Of a stretch of 64,000 nt of DNA, positions 50,954 to 59,314 are shown one piece after another. Position numbers and translations under genes: made by a program. Numbering within the stretch: position 1 is the first letter of the stretch; each line of letters starts with the position of its first letter. The stretch spans positions 619,342 through 683,341 of the forward strand of contig NZ_HE978642.1 of assembly GCF_000312125.1 (NCBI RefSeq), read 5' to 3'. The notes beneath the pieces were generated by a model. That model did not search any database. It was given only the letters and a program-made list of their open reading frames with translations, and had not been told where the DNA came from. This stretch comes from Timonella senegalensis JC301 (GTDB lineage Bacteria > Actinomycetota > Actinomycetes > Actinomycetales > Cellulomonadaceae).

Positions 50954-51024
50954 TATTTTGCTGGTCTTGATAGTCACAGTCGCGTTCTTTCTTATCGACG
51001 ATTGTGCCTGTACCAGCAAAAGTG

Positions 51025-51060
51025 CGGGCCGCCTGTCCCCTGCTGGGGATGGGCGGCCCG
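51025..51060 (-). terminator. Terminator after the DUF948-DUF6167 pair
   Basis: Arms CGGGCCGCC / GGCGGCCCG extended by TCCCC / GGGGA; followed on the minus strand by CACTTTTG. Starts 34 nt downstream of the DUF6167 gene, so alaS must have its own promoter. Confidence 0.8.
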
Positions 51061-51093
51061 AATCGTTCGTTGCGCTTGGAGCGATCGGTTCCT

Positions 51094-51442
51094 CTAGAAC
51101 GAGTATCCGAGTTCGTCCTCAACCGGGTCAACGTCCGGGAAGTCCGCCGCGGTGGGGCGAGGCTTGCTCGCCTCGCGGCGAGCTCGAAGATCAGCCAGGC
51201 TGCCCTGCGTCTCAGCGAGCAGCGATGACTTGAGTTCTGCCTCGCGTTCGGAGAACGCTTCCTTGAACTCGCTCCACAACCCCCCGGCTGCCTCGGTGGC
51301 GCGGCTGGTGAAGTCTGCGGCCTGCGCGGTTGCGCGTTCGGCGACTGCCTCGGGGGGTGTACTGCAGGACGATCTTGCGCCCCTTGACGATCACGAAGAC
51401 GGTGAGCGCTACGCCTGTTCCTACCCAGAAGAGTCTGCTCAT
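51094..51442 (-). CDS. DUF6167-like small membrane protein, frameshifted at a G6 tract
   Basis: Short protein often found between DUF948 and alaS in actinobacteria. The N-terminal part is MSRLFWVGTGVALTVFVIVKGRKIVLQYTP, a membrane helix with a basic end. The frame then leaves the family: the correct continuation EAVAERATAQAADFTSRATEAAGG, then LWSEFKEAFSEREAELKSSL, is in another frame and ends EDELGYSF. The 349-nt span has one base too many, and the join falls on a run of six G (plus strand 51352-51357); five would give a clean 115-aa protein. Function unknown. Start overlaps DUF948 by 4 nt. Confidence 0.8.
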
Positions 51443-51807
51443 CGCGGGCCTCCCTTGACCTTGCTGAACGCGGATCCTACTGCCTTGCGCACGCCGTAGC
51501 TGAACGCGGCGACCTTGACGAGTGGTCCGCCGAAGGTTGCGGAGTAGATTCCGGTGAGTGCGGAGATGTTTTGTGAAACCTCTGCCGCGGACGTGGTGAC
51601 GGTATCAACCTTGGCGAGCTGCACGTTTGCAGACGTGACCGCGGTGGCGGACTCGTCAAGGATGGGTAGCGTGTGCTCGGTGATTTCTTCGAGCGACTCC
51701 GTTGCCGCGTCGAACACCTTGCCCAGCTTGATGAGTGGGACCGCGAGGAACCCTACGAGTGCAACGAATGCGATGGCTGCAATTAGTCCGGCAATTTCAC
51801 CGATCAC
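51439..51807 (-). CDS. DUF948-domain membrane protein
   Basis: The 122-aa protein has an N-terminal membrane helix (EIAGLIAAIAFVALVGFLAVPLIKLGKVFD) and a long helical, coiled-coil-like region (EEITEHTLPILDESATAVTSANVQLAKVDTV), ending with a short basic tail. This is the DUF948 architecture, common upstream of alaS in actinobacteria. Function unknown; the pattern resembles membrane-anchored stress or envelope proteins. First gene of a pair with the DUF6167-like gene. Confidence 0.88.
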   Translation of the reverse strand: MIGEIAGLIAAIAFVALVGFLAVPLIKLGKVFDAATESLEEITEHTLPILDESATAVTSANVQLAKVDTVTTSAAEVSQNISALTGIYSATFGGPLVKVAAFSYGVRKAVGSAFSKVKGGPR

Positions 51808-51907
51808 GAAGATCTCCTTAGCCCAAGTTCTTGTTCCCGCCTAACATTACCTGCGATTGGTGTGGGAACGGTACAGGAACGGGCATCGCCTAAGAACCTC
51901 CACACCC

Positions 51908-51969
51908 CATCGAGAGTATTCTCTAGCCCACTCTCCCTTTCGAGAGTGGGCTAGAGAATACTCTCGATG
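51908..51969. repeat. 62-bp inverted repeat with 28-bp perfect arms
   Basis: Left arm 51908-51935 and right arm 51942-51969 are perfectly complementary over 28 bp, with a 6-nt spacer (CCTTTC). Outer ends are CATCGAG and CTCGATG. It lies in the 310-nt noncoding gap 51808-52117 between rpsD (with its own terminator) and the DUF948 gene. No T-run on either side. Confidence 0.95.
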
Positions 51970-52042
51970 AGAAGGGTGGGGTGGCGGGGATGTCTCGTTC
52001 CGGGAAGCGGCGAATGGGGCCGGGGAAACCCCGCGGACATGG

Positions 52043-52080
52043 CACGAGGGCCGTCCCGCAGATGCGGGACGGCCCTCGTG
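52043..52080. terminator. Very strong hairpin after rpsD
   Basis: Perfect 17-bp stem CACGAGGGCCGTCCCGC / GCGGGACGGCCCTCGTG with an AGAT loop, 37 nt downstream of rpsD. Terminator without a marked U-tract, as is common at high GC. Confidence 0.85.
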
Positions 52081-52117
52081 TTACAGCGATCCGATCAGAT
52101 GATCGAAGACCTACTGA

Positions 52118-52744
52118 TCAGCGAGCGTAGTACTCAACGACCAGGTTAACTTCGCACTGTACTGGGATCTCGGCGCGAGCTGGCTTACGAACCAGAACTG
52201 CGGAGAGCTTCTCGAGCTGAACGTCGAGGTAGCCAGGAACAGCAGGAAGAACATCGCGGTGAGCGCCTGCAGCAGCAACCTGGTAAGGGGTTGCAGTCTG
52301 CATCTTTGGCTTGACCTGGATGGTCTGGCCTGGCTTCACGCGGAACGATGGGCGGTCAACGAGCTTGCCGTCAACGAGGATGTGGCGGTGAACCACAGCC
52401 TGGCGAGCCTGAAGGATGGTACGAGCAAAGCCTGCACGCAGGACGAGTGCGTCGAGACGGGTCTCGAGGAGCTCGACCATGGTCTCACCAGTCAGACCCT
52501 CCATTGGGCGGGCCTTGTCGTACGCTGCACGCATCTGCTTCTCGCGGAGTGCGTACTGTGCGCGAAGACGCTGCTTCTCGCGCAGACGAACTGCGTAGTC
52601 AGACTCGGTGCGGCGACGGCTACGGCCGTGCTCACCTGGTGGGTATGGACGCTTCTCAAAGTGCTTTACAGCCTTTGGGGTAAGAGCAATGCCCAGTGCG
52701 CGGCTCAGGCGAACCTGGCGGCGCGAACGGGTTACAGAAGACAT
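52118..52744 (-). CDS. rpsD: 30S ribosomal protein S4
   Basis: Primary 16S rRNA-binding protein that nucleates the 30S body. About 208 aa. N-terminal SSVTRSRRQVRLSRALGIALTPKAVKHFEKRPYPPGEHG lacks the CxxC zinc knuckle, so it is the zinc-independent (C-) type. The S4 domain ETRLDALVLRAGFARTILQARQAVVHRHILVDGKLVDRPSFRVKPGQ is intact. ATG 52744 is chosen; the open frame upstream is leader. It stands alone, not in the rpoA operon, as in several actinobacteria. Confidence 0.97.
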   Translation of the reverse strand: MSSVTRSRRQVRLSRALGIALTPKAVKHFEKRPYPPGEHGRSRRRTESDYAVRLREKQRLRAQYALREKQMRAAYDKARPMEGLTGETMVELLETRLDALVLRAGFARTILQARQAVVHRHILVDGKLVDRPSFRVKPGQTIQVKPKMQTATPYQVAAAGAHRDVLPAVPGYLDVQLEKLSAVLVRKPARAEIPVQCEVNLVVEYYAR

Positions 52745-52918
52745 AAGTTTTCCGTTCCTGTCGTTAGTTGACGTCACATCCCCGCACTTTTGTGGAGGAT
52801 GTGGGACCAGCCGAAGAGTGCTAACCAGCCCATACATGGGTGTTAGTTCGCGGGCCGAGGTCCCAGGTGGCTACCAAAGCTTTCGCATAAGGCAACCTAA
52901 AGAGTCTACCAGCGCGAC

Positions 52919-54457
52919 TTAGCGCCCGTCCCTCAAGATCGGGTTGATGCCCTCAAGTCTTTGTGTGACGTTGCGCTCAAACCCGCGGTCGCTCGGCTGG
53001 TAATACTCGGCGCCGTCAAGGACATCGGGGAGGTACTGCTGGGGCGCGATGGCGTGCGGGTAGTCGTGCGCGTACTTGTATCCCACCGCATGGCCCAGTT
53101 TCTTGGCGCCGGCGTAGTGTCCGTCTCGCAGGTGTTCGGGCACGGTCCCGATCTTGCCGGACTGCACGTCAGCTATCGCCGCGTTGATGGCGTCGTGCGA
53201 GCGGTTAGATTTGGGTGCGGTGGCAATATGCACCACAGCCTGCGAGAGCGCGTACTTTGCCTCGGGCATCCCGAGGAGCTGCACGGCCTGCGCCGCCGCG
53301 GCCGCGGTCTGCAGCGCGGACGGGTCCGCCATCCCTACGTCCTCGGACGCGGAGATCATGATGCGCCGCGCGATGAACCGCGGGTCCTCCCCTGCCACGA
53401 TCATCCGCGCCAGGTAGTGCAGTGATGCGTTGACGTCGCTGCCGCGCATCGACTTAATGAACGCCGAGATCACGTCGTAGTGCTGATCCCCGTCCTTGTC
53501 GTAGCGCACAGCTGCGATATCGATGGCCTGTTCCATCGTGGCCAGATCAACCAGTGCGCGCGTTTGTGCGGCGCCGGTTTCACCGGCACCCGCCTGACCG
53601 TCATCCTGATTCTCGACGATAGAGCCACTCCCAGCCCCATCCTCGCTGTCCGCGTGCCCGACCACGCCGGGGTCATCTGAAGGCGAGGTGTCCTCAGACT
53701 CAGCGCTATCGTCGGTAATAGGTTGAGGGGTTAACGAGTCGTAGTGACGCTCCAAGGCCGCGCCAGCGGCCGCCTCAAGGATGGTGAGCGCCTTGCGCGC
53801 GTCACCACCGGCGAGACGCAGCAGGTGCTCACGGGCCTCGGGAGCCAGCTCGACGTCCCCATTCAGGCCGCGCGGATCAGACACAGCACGGTCCACGAGC
53901 CGGGCAATGTCCTCATCCTCGAGCGACTTGAGCGTGAGCAGAAGCGAACGCGAAAGAAGCGGGGAGTTCACGGAAAAACTAGGGTTCTCGGTGGTTGCGG
54001 CCACGAGCGTAACCCAGCGGTTCTCCACCGACGGCAGCAGGGCATCCTGCTGGGACTTGGAAAAACGGTGGACCTCGTCAATAAAGAGGACCGTTTCCTC
54101 GCCGCCCGCCGTCAGGCGCCGGCGGGCATCCTCAATCACGGCACGCACGTCTCGCACGCCAGCCGTCACAGCCGACAGTTCAACAAACCGGCGCCCAGAG
54201 TTAGAGGCGATCAGATATGCAAGCGTCGTCTTACCGGTACCCGGAGGACCCCACAGAATGACCGATCCGGGCGCCGCACGATTCTCAGCTGCCGTAGGTT
54301 CCAGCAGTCGGCGCAACGGCGAACCAGGACGAAGCAGATGCTGCTGACCGGTGACCTCTTCCACGTGCGCAGGGCGCATCCGCACAGCAAGCGGAGCGTG
54401 CTCGGACACCTCCGGAACGCCAACGACCGTCTGCCCAGTCGATTCAAAGAGATCCAT
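52919..54457 (-). CDS. rarA: Replication-associated recombination protein RarA (MgsA) with acidic insert
   Basis: AAA+ ATPase acting at stalled forks. About 512 aa. N-terminus [30 protein letters not shown]; Walker [17 protein letters not shown]; Walker [11 protein letters not shown]; sensor 1 [18 protein letters not shown]; sensor 2 [15 protein letters not shown]-terminal tetramerisation domain [21 protein letters not shown] and [20 protein letters not shown]. An Asp/Glu/Ser-rich insert of about 65 residues lies between the lid and the C-terminal domain. ATG 54457 gives the family N-terminus. Confidence 0.96.
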   Translation of the reverse strand: MDLFESTGQTVVGVPEVSEHAPLAVRMRPAHVEEVTGQQHLLRPGSPLRRLLEPTAAENRAAPGSVILWGPPGTGKTTLAYLIASNSGRRFVELSAVTAGVRDVRAVIEDARRRLTAGGEETVLFIDEVHRFSKSQQDALLPSVENRWVTLVAATTENPSFSVNSPLLSRSLLLTLKSLEDEDIARLVDRAVSDPRGLNGDVELAPEAREHLLRLAGGDARKALTILEAAAGAALERHYDSLTPQPITDDSAESEDTSPSDDPGVVGHADSEDGAGSGSIVENQDDGQAGAGETGAAQTRALVDLATMEQAIDIAAVRYDKDGDQHYDVISAFIKSMRGSDVNASLHYLARMIVAGEDPRFIARRIMISASEDVGMADPSALQTAAAAAQAVQLLGMPEAKYALSQAVVHIATAPKSNRSHDAINAAIADVQSGKIGTVPEHLRDGHYAGAKKLGHAVGYKYAHDYPHAIAPQQYLPDVLDGAEYYQPSDRGFERNVTQRLEGINPILRDGR

Positions 54458-54565
54458 GGGCACTACCCTATCGCCAGCCACTGACGCCTCATGACCGGCG
54501 CACGGCGATACCGGCTGGGTAATATGACACAGACGCACAGGCCGCACAGCGCACCAGGAGCACCG

Positions 54566-54898
54566 ATGACCCAGCCCTATGACGACCACGACAACTACCT
54601 TGGTAGCAACTCAAGCGAAAACCCGATCAAGTACCCCGGGCCCAATGACAGCATTATCCCCGACCCGTACCTGAACCAGCCCACCTCGCACTACGAACTC
54701 AACGGCCAGCTTGTTGGACCCCGGTCCGAGCGTGCCAAGCAGCTCCGCAAGCAGTTCGTGCTCATGGCAATCGGCGCCGTAATCGTCGCAGTCATCATCG
54801 CGTTCGTGACAGGCTCGATGTGGCTCATCCCCGTCATGATCATCATCGAAGGCATCTGGCTGTCCGTCATGCTCAAGCAAACCTCACCCAAGAAATAA
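54566..54898 (+). CDS. Small membrane protein of unknown function
   Basis: About 110 aa. Hydrophilic, Asn/Asp/Pro-rich N-terminus ([15 protein letters not shown], then IKYPGPNDS), a basic segment ([14 protein letters not shown]), then two membrane helices ([19 protein letters not shown] and [19 protein letters not shown]). I chose ATG 54566 because AGGAG lies 5 nt upstream. I do not recognise a family. It is divergent from rarA and followed after 4 nt by another small membrane protein, so the two probably form an operon. Confidence 0.75.
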   Translation: MTQPYDDHDNYLGSNSSENPIKYPGPNDSIIPDPYLNQPTSHYELNGQLVGPRSERAKQLRKQFVLMAIGAVIVAVIIAFVTGSMWLIPVMIIIEGIWLSVMLKQTSPKK

Positions 54899-54902
54899 CA
54901 GC

Positions 54903-55310
54903 GTGAACACTCCACAACTCCCCGACTACTCCGGCGAACGCGCATACGACGAATACATGGAATCGCGCGCCCACGACGCCGAATACACCGAATGGCAGAT
55001 TCGCCAGCAGCAAGCCGAGTTTGTTGCCCGCATCGAATGGACCAAGGCCAGACGCACCGCAACCTGGCAGATCTACGCGCTGCGCGCGCTCGCGGGAGTG
55101 CTGGCCTGCGTTGCCGTGTTTGTGCTGTTCACTGACGACTTTGCTTCCGCGGCGGCATGCCTGGCGCTCGCAGCCGGGGCACTCGTGGGCGCCTACCTGC
55201 TGCGCTCGCGCCGAAACATGCCGGTGGATAGCTTTCTGGCCGCTCACAATGTTGTAGGTGAACGCCACTCCGCATTCACGGGCAAACAGGTCCCGCCGCG
55301 GCGGTTCTAG
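54903..55310 (+). CDS. Small membrane protein of unknown function
   Basis: The 135-aa protein has an acidic, aromatic N-terminus (YSGERAYDEYMESRAHDAEYTEWQIRQQQ), two hydrophobic helices (YALRALAGVLACVAVFVLF and AAACLALAAGALVGAYLL), and a basic tail. GTG start 4 nt after the previous stop, with no separate ribosome-binding site, so translation is likely coupled. No family recognised. A 36-bp palindromic terminator follows. Confidence 0.7.
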   Translation: MNTPQLPDYSGERAYDEYMESRAHDAEYTEWQIRQQQAEFVARIEWTKARRTATWQIYALRALAGVLACVAVFVLFTDDFASAAACLALAAGALVGAYLLRSRRNMPVDSFLAAHNVVGERHSAFTGKQVPPRRF

Positions 55311-55345
55311 AACTCCCGGGCCGCAACTCCTCCAGGGCGCATCCA

Positions 55346-55371
55346 CCTAGGACACAGATCCCTAGGACACA
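55346..55371. repeat. 11-bp direct repeat
   Basis: CCTAGGACACA at 55346-55356 and 55361-55371, just after the plus-strand membrane gene. Short; may be chance. Confidence 0.4.
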
Positions 55372-55375
55372 ACGA

Positions 55376-55411
55376 GGGCCGGCTACCTGCACATGTGCAG
55401 GTAGCCGGCCC
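55376..55411. terminator. 36-bp perfect palindrome, probable bidirectional terminator
   Basis: Each half begins GGGCCGGCTACCTGCACA; the two halves are perfectly complementary with no spacer. It lies between the convergent membrane gene and metal ATPase. The recurring motif AAATCGTCGAAAATCAGG (55412-55429) follows directly. Confidence 0.85.
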
Positions 55412-55433
55412 AAATCGTCGAAAATCAGGGAGT

Positions 55434-55453
55434 GTGGCCCCTGAGGGGCCCAC
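55434..55453 (-). terminator. Short hairpin after the metal ATPase gene
   Basis: GTGGCCCC / GGGGCCCAC with a TGA loop and one bulged base, 5 nt from the ATPase stop. Probably works together with the 36-bp palindrome. Confidence 0.5.
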
Positions 55454-55457
55454 CCCA

Positions 55458-57365
55458 CTACACCAGAGCGGGCTCCGGCTTGGTGCTCGCGGACATGACC
55501 CGGGCGCTGACCGCGGCGAGGGCCTCGTCCTCCTTACGGGTGCCCTTCAGGGCACGGAGTGCGGCAAGGATAGCTACCAGGTCCACGACCTCCTGGGTGA
55601 GCGCGCCGGCCGTGGCTGGGATGAAGCCGAACGCTGCAATCAGCATAAGGATCACCGAAAGCGCGATTCCGATCCAAATGCTCTGGAGCGCAACACGCAT
55701 GGTCCGCTTGGAGATCTCGACCACCGCGGCAACGCGCGAAATATCGTCCGTGAGGATCACCGCGTCGGCTGCCTGCGAGGCAACAGTGGCGCCACGAGCG
55801 CCCATTGCGATACCCACGTCTGCGCGGGCAAGCGCCGGGGCGTCGTTCACGCCGTCGCCGACCATGATGATCGGGCGAGGGTTCGCCTGCGCCACGATCT
55901 CCACCTTGTCGGCGGGTAGGCACTGCGCATGGACGGTATCGATCCCGGTCTGCTCCGCAATCGAGTCCGCGGTTTCCTGCGCGTCACCCGTCACAAGCGC
56001 CACGCGCTCCACCCCGGAGCGCCGCAGCGTTTCCACAGTGGCCCGCGCATTCACGCGCAGCTCATCGCGTGCGATGAGAGCGCCAGCAAACATTCCGTCC
56101 ACGGCCACATAGATTGCCGTCTCGCCTGGATCCACGTGCGTCACGTTTGCGCTAGGCGCAAACTGCTTGACATACGCCAATTTTCCGACGATTACCTTGC
56201 GCCCGTTCAGTCGTGCGGTGACGCCGTTGGTCGCCTCCTCGTGCGCCTCGTCGCTCGAGCTGAGCTCGATACCGCGAGTCTTCGCCTCGGTGATCAGTGC
56301 CGCGGCGAGGACGTGCGAGGAATACTGCTCGGCGGAAGCGGCGAGCTGAAGGAGCTCGGTCTCATCGAATGCGGCCTCCGCAGCAGGCTCAATGCGGGCG
56401 ATCTGTGGGTGGCCCTGCGTGAGGGTTCCGGTCTTGTCAAAGTAGACCGAGCCCGCACGTGAGAGGTTCTCCAGGACAGCGCCGTTCTTGACCACGACCT
56501 TGTTCTTGGCCGAGCGGCTCATACCGGAAATGAACGCCACGGGCGCCGCGATCAGCAGCGGGCACGGGGTGGCCAGCACGAGGACCTCGGCGAACCGGGT
56601 TGGGTTGCCACTGACTGCCCACGCAATCCCGGCGATGGTGAGCGAAAGAACCGTGAACGGCACAGCGTACCTGTCGGCTAGGCGAACCGTTGGGGCCTGG
56701 TCCTCCTCGGCGCCCGCTACCAGGTCAACGATCTGCTGGTACTGGCTCGTGGCCGTGGTGGCGGTCGCCCGGATCTTGACGGCGCGCTGGCCATTGAGAG
56801 TTCCCGAGAAGACCTCATCCCCAGCGACCTTTTCTACGGGGATCGACTCACCGGTTAGCGACGACTGGTCGAACGCTCCGGCATCCGAGAGCAGTTCGCC
56901 GTCAACTGGCACAAGCTCCGAGGGACGGACCAGCAGGACATCGCCAATTGCGACCTCGCTAGCAGCGATCTCCCGAATGTCCTCACCCACAAGCAGGTGT
57001 GCGCGCGTTGGTGCATTGTCCAAGAGCGCAGAGAGGTCCCTCTTGGCGCGGCGAGCAGCAAAGTCTTCCAGCGCCTCCCCACCCGTGATCATGAGGATGA
57101 TGATCCACGAGGCCACGTACTCGCCAACGAGAAGCGTCGCGATGATCGCGACCACGGCGAGGATGTCGAGTCCAAACTTTCCGGCCAGCATCTCCTTGAC
57201 CATGTCCACGGCTTGCCACACCACGATGATGATCGCGTAGGCGGTGAACAAGTACCTTGTTGCGTCAGGAAAACTGAGTGCCCACAGCAACAGGCCCACG
57301 AGTCCCACAACGATCGTTGTGGAGAGCACTGGGTAGTGCTTAAGGAACCGGAATGTCTTTGTCAT
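55458..57365 (-). CDS. P1B-type heavy-metal-transporting ATPase, TPC motif, no HMA domain
   Basis: Membrane pump for a transition metal, 635 aa. The actuator domain has SSLTGESIPVEK (TGES about 171-174); the transport helix has TPCPLLIAAPVAF (266-269); phosphorylation motif DKTGTLT (310-316); the position of the usual SEHPLA is SSHVLA, so the HP proline is missing; hinge VGDGVNDAPALARADVGIA. There is no N-terminal HMA metal-binding domain; about 8 membrane helices. TPC in place of CPC or SPC marks a minor P1B subclass of uncertain substrate. It may serve efflux of nickel, cobalt, zinc or another metal; sequence alone does not decide. Confidence 0.9.
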   Translation of the reverse strand: MTKTFRFLKHYPVLSTTIVVGLVGLLLWALSFPDATRYLFTAYAIIIVVWQAVDMVKEMLAGKFGLDILAVVAIIATLLVGEYVASWIIILMITGGEALEDFAARRAKRDLSALLDNAPTRAHLLVGEDIREIAASEVAIGDVLLVRPSELVPVDGELLSDAGAFDQSSLTGESIPVEKVAGDEVFSGTLNGQRAVKIRATATTATSQYQQIVDLVAGAEEDQAPTVRLADRYAVPFTVLSLTIAGIAWAVSGNPTRFAEVLVLATPCPLLIAAPVAFISGMSRSAKNKVVVKNGAVLENLSRAGSVYFDKTGTLTQGHPQIARIEPAAEAAFDETELLQLAASAEQYSSHVLAAALITEAKTRGIELSSSDEAHEEATNGVTARLNGRKVIVGKLAYVKQFAPSANVTHVDPGETAIYVAVDGMFAGALIARDELRVNARATVETLRRSGVERVALVTGDAQETADSIAEQTGIDTVHAQCLPADKVEIVAQANPRPIIMVGDGVNDAPALARADVGIAMGARGATVASQAADAVILTDDISRVAAVVEISKRTMRVALQSIWIGIALSVILMLIAAFGFIPATAGALTQEVVDLVAILAALRALKGTRKEDEALAAVSARVMSASTKPEPALV

Positions 57366-57391
57366 ATAGCCATCGTCCGCCTATTCTGCCG

Positions 57392-57408
57392 TTCCTTCAA
57401 CGAAGGAA
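57392..57408. promoter_or_regulatory. Inverted repeat in the metal ATPase leader
   Basis: TTCCTTC-AAC-GAAGGAA, 27-43 nt upstream of the ATPase start. Plausible operator for a metal-responsive repressor; none is encoded nearby. Confidence 0.45.
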
Positions 57409-57432
57409 AGGATTACCTAAATGGCTTAGAAC

Positions 57433-57453
57433 AGGGCTTTTTGGGGAAGCCCT
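57433..57453. promoter_or_regulatory. Second inverted repeat upstream of the metal ATPase
   Basis: AGGGCTT / AAGCCCT with a 7-nt spacer, in the shared upstream region of the divergent ATPase and PfkB genes. Confidence 0.4.
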
Positions 57454-57578
57454 ACCTTACTTTGGGCACCCTAAGATCGCTGAACACACGGGGAATACTG
57501 GACTTACGCAACGGCCATGTCATAAAACCTCAAGAGGTAACATGAGTGGGGTTTCACCCACCGCTAAGGAGCACAAAA

Positions 57579-58451
57579 ATGGCAGCCCGCACTAAGAACA
57601 ACGCCCGAGTGTTTGTTTCAGGTCCAAGTTCTTGGAACACCATGGTCTACCTGGATGCGCTGCCGGAACCGCGCCCGCACACGATCTTTGCCGAGGAAAC
57701 CGTGGAGACGCCCGGCGGAACCTCGCTCGGGAAGGCACTCAACCTTGCGGCTCTCGGGGCCACAACGCTCCTGCTCTCCCCCATCGGCCCGGATATGCGC
57801 GGTGAGCAACTCCGCTCTCTCGTGCGTTCGGTCGGCGTTGAGGACCTCGGCGCAACCTCTCAGGTGACCGAGCGGCACATCAACCTTATGACCAGGTCCG
57901 GTGAACGCTTGTCGATCTACGCGGCCACACCTCAGGGCGTTCAGGTTCCGGGCAAGGATGATCTGCAACGCGAAATGCGGGCTTCCGATGCGGTGATCCT
58001 AGATCTTTCTGACACGAGCAGCACCTTGGCGCCACTAGCAAAGGCCTCCGGGACCCCCATCTGGACCGACCTCCACGACTACGATGGGGCGTCCAGTTTC
58101 CACGAACCCTTTGTAGAGTCCGCCGACTACGTGTTCATGAACGCCGACGCTCTGGGCGACCCCAAGCCGTTGATGTCCCGGCTTATTGCTGCAGGCAAGC
58201 GGCTTGCAGTGTGCACGCTAGGTGCCGAGGGCGCCGTGGGACTCACGCAGGAGGGTGGATTCGTGCACGTCAACGCCGCTCCCACCAATGTGGTGGACAC
58301 CAACGGAGCCGGTGATGCGTTTATGGCGGCGACCCTGATGGCGATCCTTGGCGGCGCACCTACACGCGATGCACTCGAGGCTGGTGCTCAGAACGCGGCG
58401 CTCGCACTGCAGAGCAAGCACCTTCACGCGAGTTTGGACGCGCTTCTCTAG
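57579..58451 (+). CDS. PfkB-family carbohydrate/nucleoside kinase
   Basis: Ribokinase-like sugar or nucleoside kinase, about 290 aa. N-terminal substrate part VFVSGPSSWNTMVYLDALPEPRPHTIFAEETVETPGGTSLGKALNLAALGA is typical of PfkB proteins; the catalytic and anion-hole motif is DTNGAGDAFMAATLM with base Asp. Start ATG 57579 has AAGGAG 7 nt upstream. The substrate cannot be deduced. It is divergent from the metal ATPase and convergent with the NrtR-like gene, 16 nt apart. Confidence 0.88.
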   Translation: MAARTKNNARVFVSGPSSWNTMVYLDALPEPRPHTIFAEETVETPGGTSLGKALNLAALGATTLLLSPIGPDMRGEQLRSLVRSVGVEDLGATSQVTERHINLMTRSGERLSIYAATPQGVQVPGKDDLQREMRASDAVILDLSDTSSTLAPLAKASGTPIWTDLHDYDGASSFHEPFVESADYVFMNADALGDPKPLMSRLIAAGKRLAVCTLGAEGAVGLTQEGGFVHVNAAPTNVVDTNGAGDAFMAATLMAILGGAPTRDALEAGAQNAALALQSKHLHASLDALL

Positions 58452-58467
58452 TTCCGCCTGGCTACTT

Positions 58468-59196
58468 CTACTTGGAGTTCCAGTCGGAGTGGTGCACCGC
58501 GCGCGGACCTTCCTCGTCTTTCCGCATGAATAGGCGGGCAGGCTTGCCCAGCAGTCCTTGCGTGACGTTTCCGGTGTCAAACAGCTTGGGCTGCATGAGC
58601 CTGCGGAACGAGTCCTTGAGGATTCGGTGGCCAGCCACTGCCTCGTGCGCGGTACGGAGTTCGAGCATTGTCACCTCTCGCTTTGCCACAAACCGGTAGG
58701 GGTCCGGCCGCAGTTCGTACTCTCGCCGAAGGTGTTTAACAGCCTGCGTCACGATTTCACTATGGTCCCATTTCAAGCCTGCTGCTACGCCTCCCTCTAC
58801 AGGGACTGCCAGCACCGGGTAGGCCTCCGCGCTGACTGACGCGATGCCATCGATTGCCACCTGTACCTGTGCATGAGGCACCGCAGCAAAGTGCGCTGCC
58901 GAGAGCACCCATCCCAGAGCGTCCCGAGTCGGCGAATCGAAGACCCTCAGCTGGTGCGCCTCGCCAACCTCGATGCCTGCAACGGTGAGCGCGGCTCGAC
59001 GTGCGGCATCGACTAGCCGCTCCCCCGGCTCTAGTTGTGCACCGGGCAACTGATACTCGCCGTCAATTTTGACTACCACAACTGCGAGCGACCCCTCCGG
59101 CGCTAATGTCAGGATGCACAAATCGGACGAAACCGCCGGGCGCTGGTCCGGATCGAGGCTCGAAGGTTTGTTTGGGCTGGAACTATGGGCTCTCAT
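58468..59196 (-). CDS. NUDIX-domain transcriptional regulator, NrtR-like
   Basis: About 242 aa. The N-terminal Nudix fold has a degenerate Nudix box (GAQLEPGERLVDAARRAALTVAGIEVG): the REUxEE glutamates are Ala, Thr and Val, so hydrolysis is unlikely. The C-terminal ~90 residues (DPYRFVAKREVTMLELRTAHEAVAGHRILKDSFRRLM..GLLGKPARLFMRK) form the winged-helix DNA-binding domain of NrtR-type repressors. These sense ADP-ribose-like ligands and control NAD or sugar genes. No NAD-synthesis gene is adjacent; its neighbour is the PfkB kinase. The target is unknown. Confidence 0.8.
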   Translation of the reverse strand: MRAHSSSPNKPSSLDPDQRPAVSSDLCILTLAPEGSLAVVVVKIDGEYQLPGAQLEPGERLVDAARRAALTVAGIEVGEAHQLRVFDSPTRDALGWVLSAAHFAAVPHAQVQVAIDGIASVSAEAYPVLAVPVEGGVAAGLKWDHSEIVTQAVKHLRREYELRPDPYRFVAKREVTMLELRTAHEAVAGHRILKDSFRRLMQPKLFDTGNVTQGLLGKPARLFMRKDEEGPRAVHHSDWNSK

Positions 59197-59314
59197 GGCG
59201 GATTTTCCTCCCTGCGAGTTAGCGCGCTATTGAGCAAATAATACAGGTGTTCGAATCTTGATTGATTCTCTCACAGCAACGAGCGCCGGATGCCCTTGAC
59301 CGGATTACCCTTGA

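Noticed and set aside
51908..51969. The 62-bp repeats as ends of an insertion sequence
   Set aside because: Each is a single closed hairpin with no transposase or target duplication; a non-autonomous element remains possible but is unproven.
57454..57480. Possible DtxR/IdeR iron box between the metal ATPase and PfkB genes
   Set aside because: Only one TTAGG half matches the consensus; the other half is absent.
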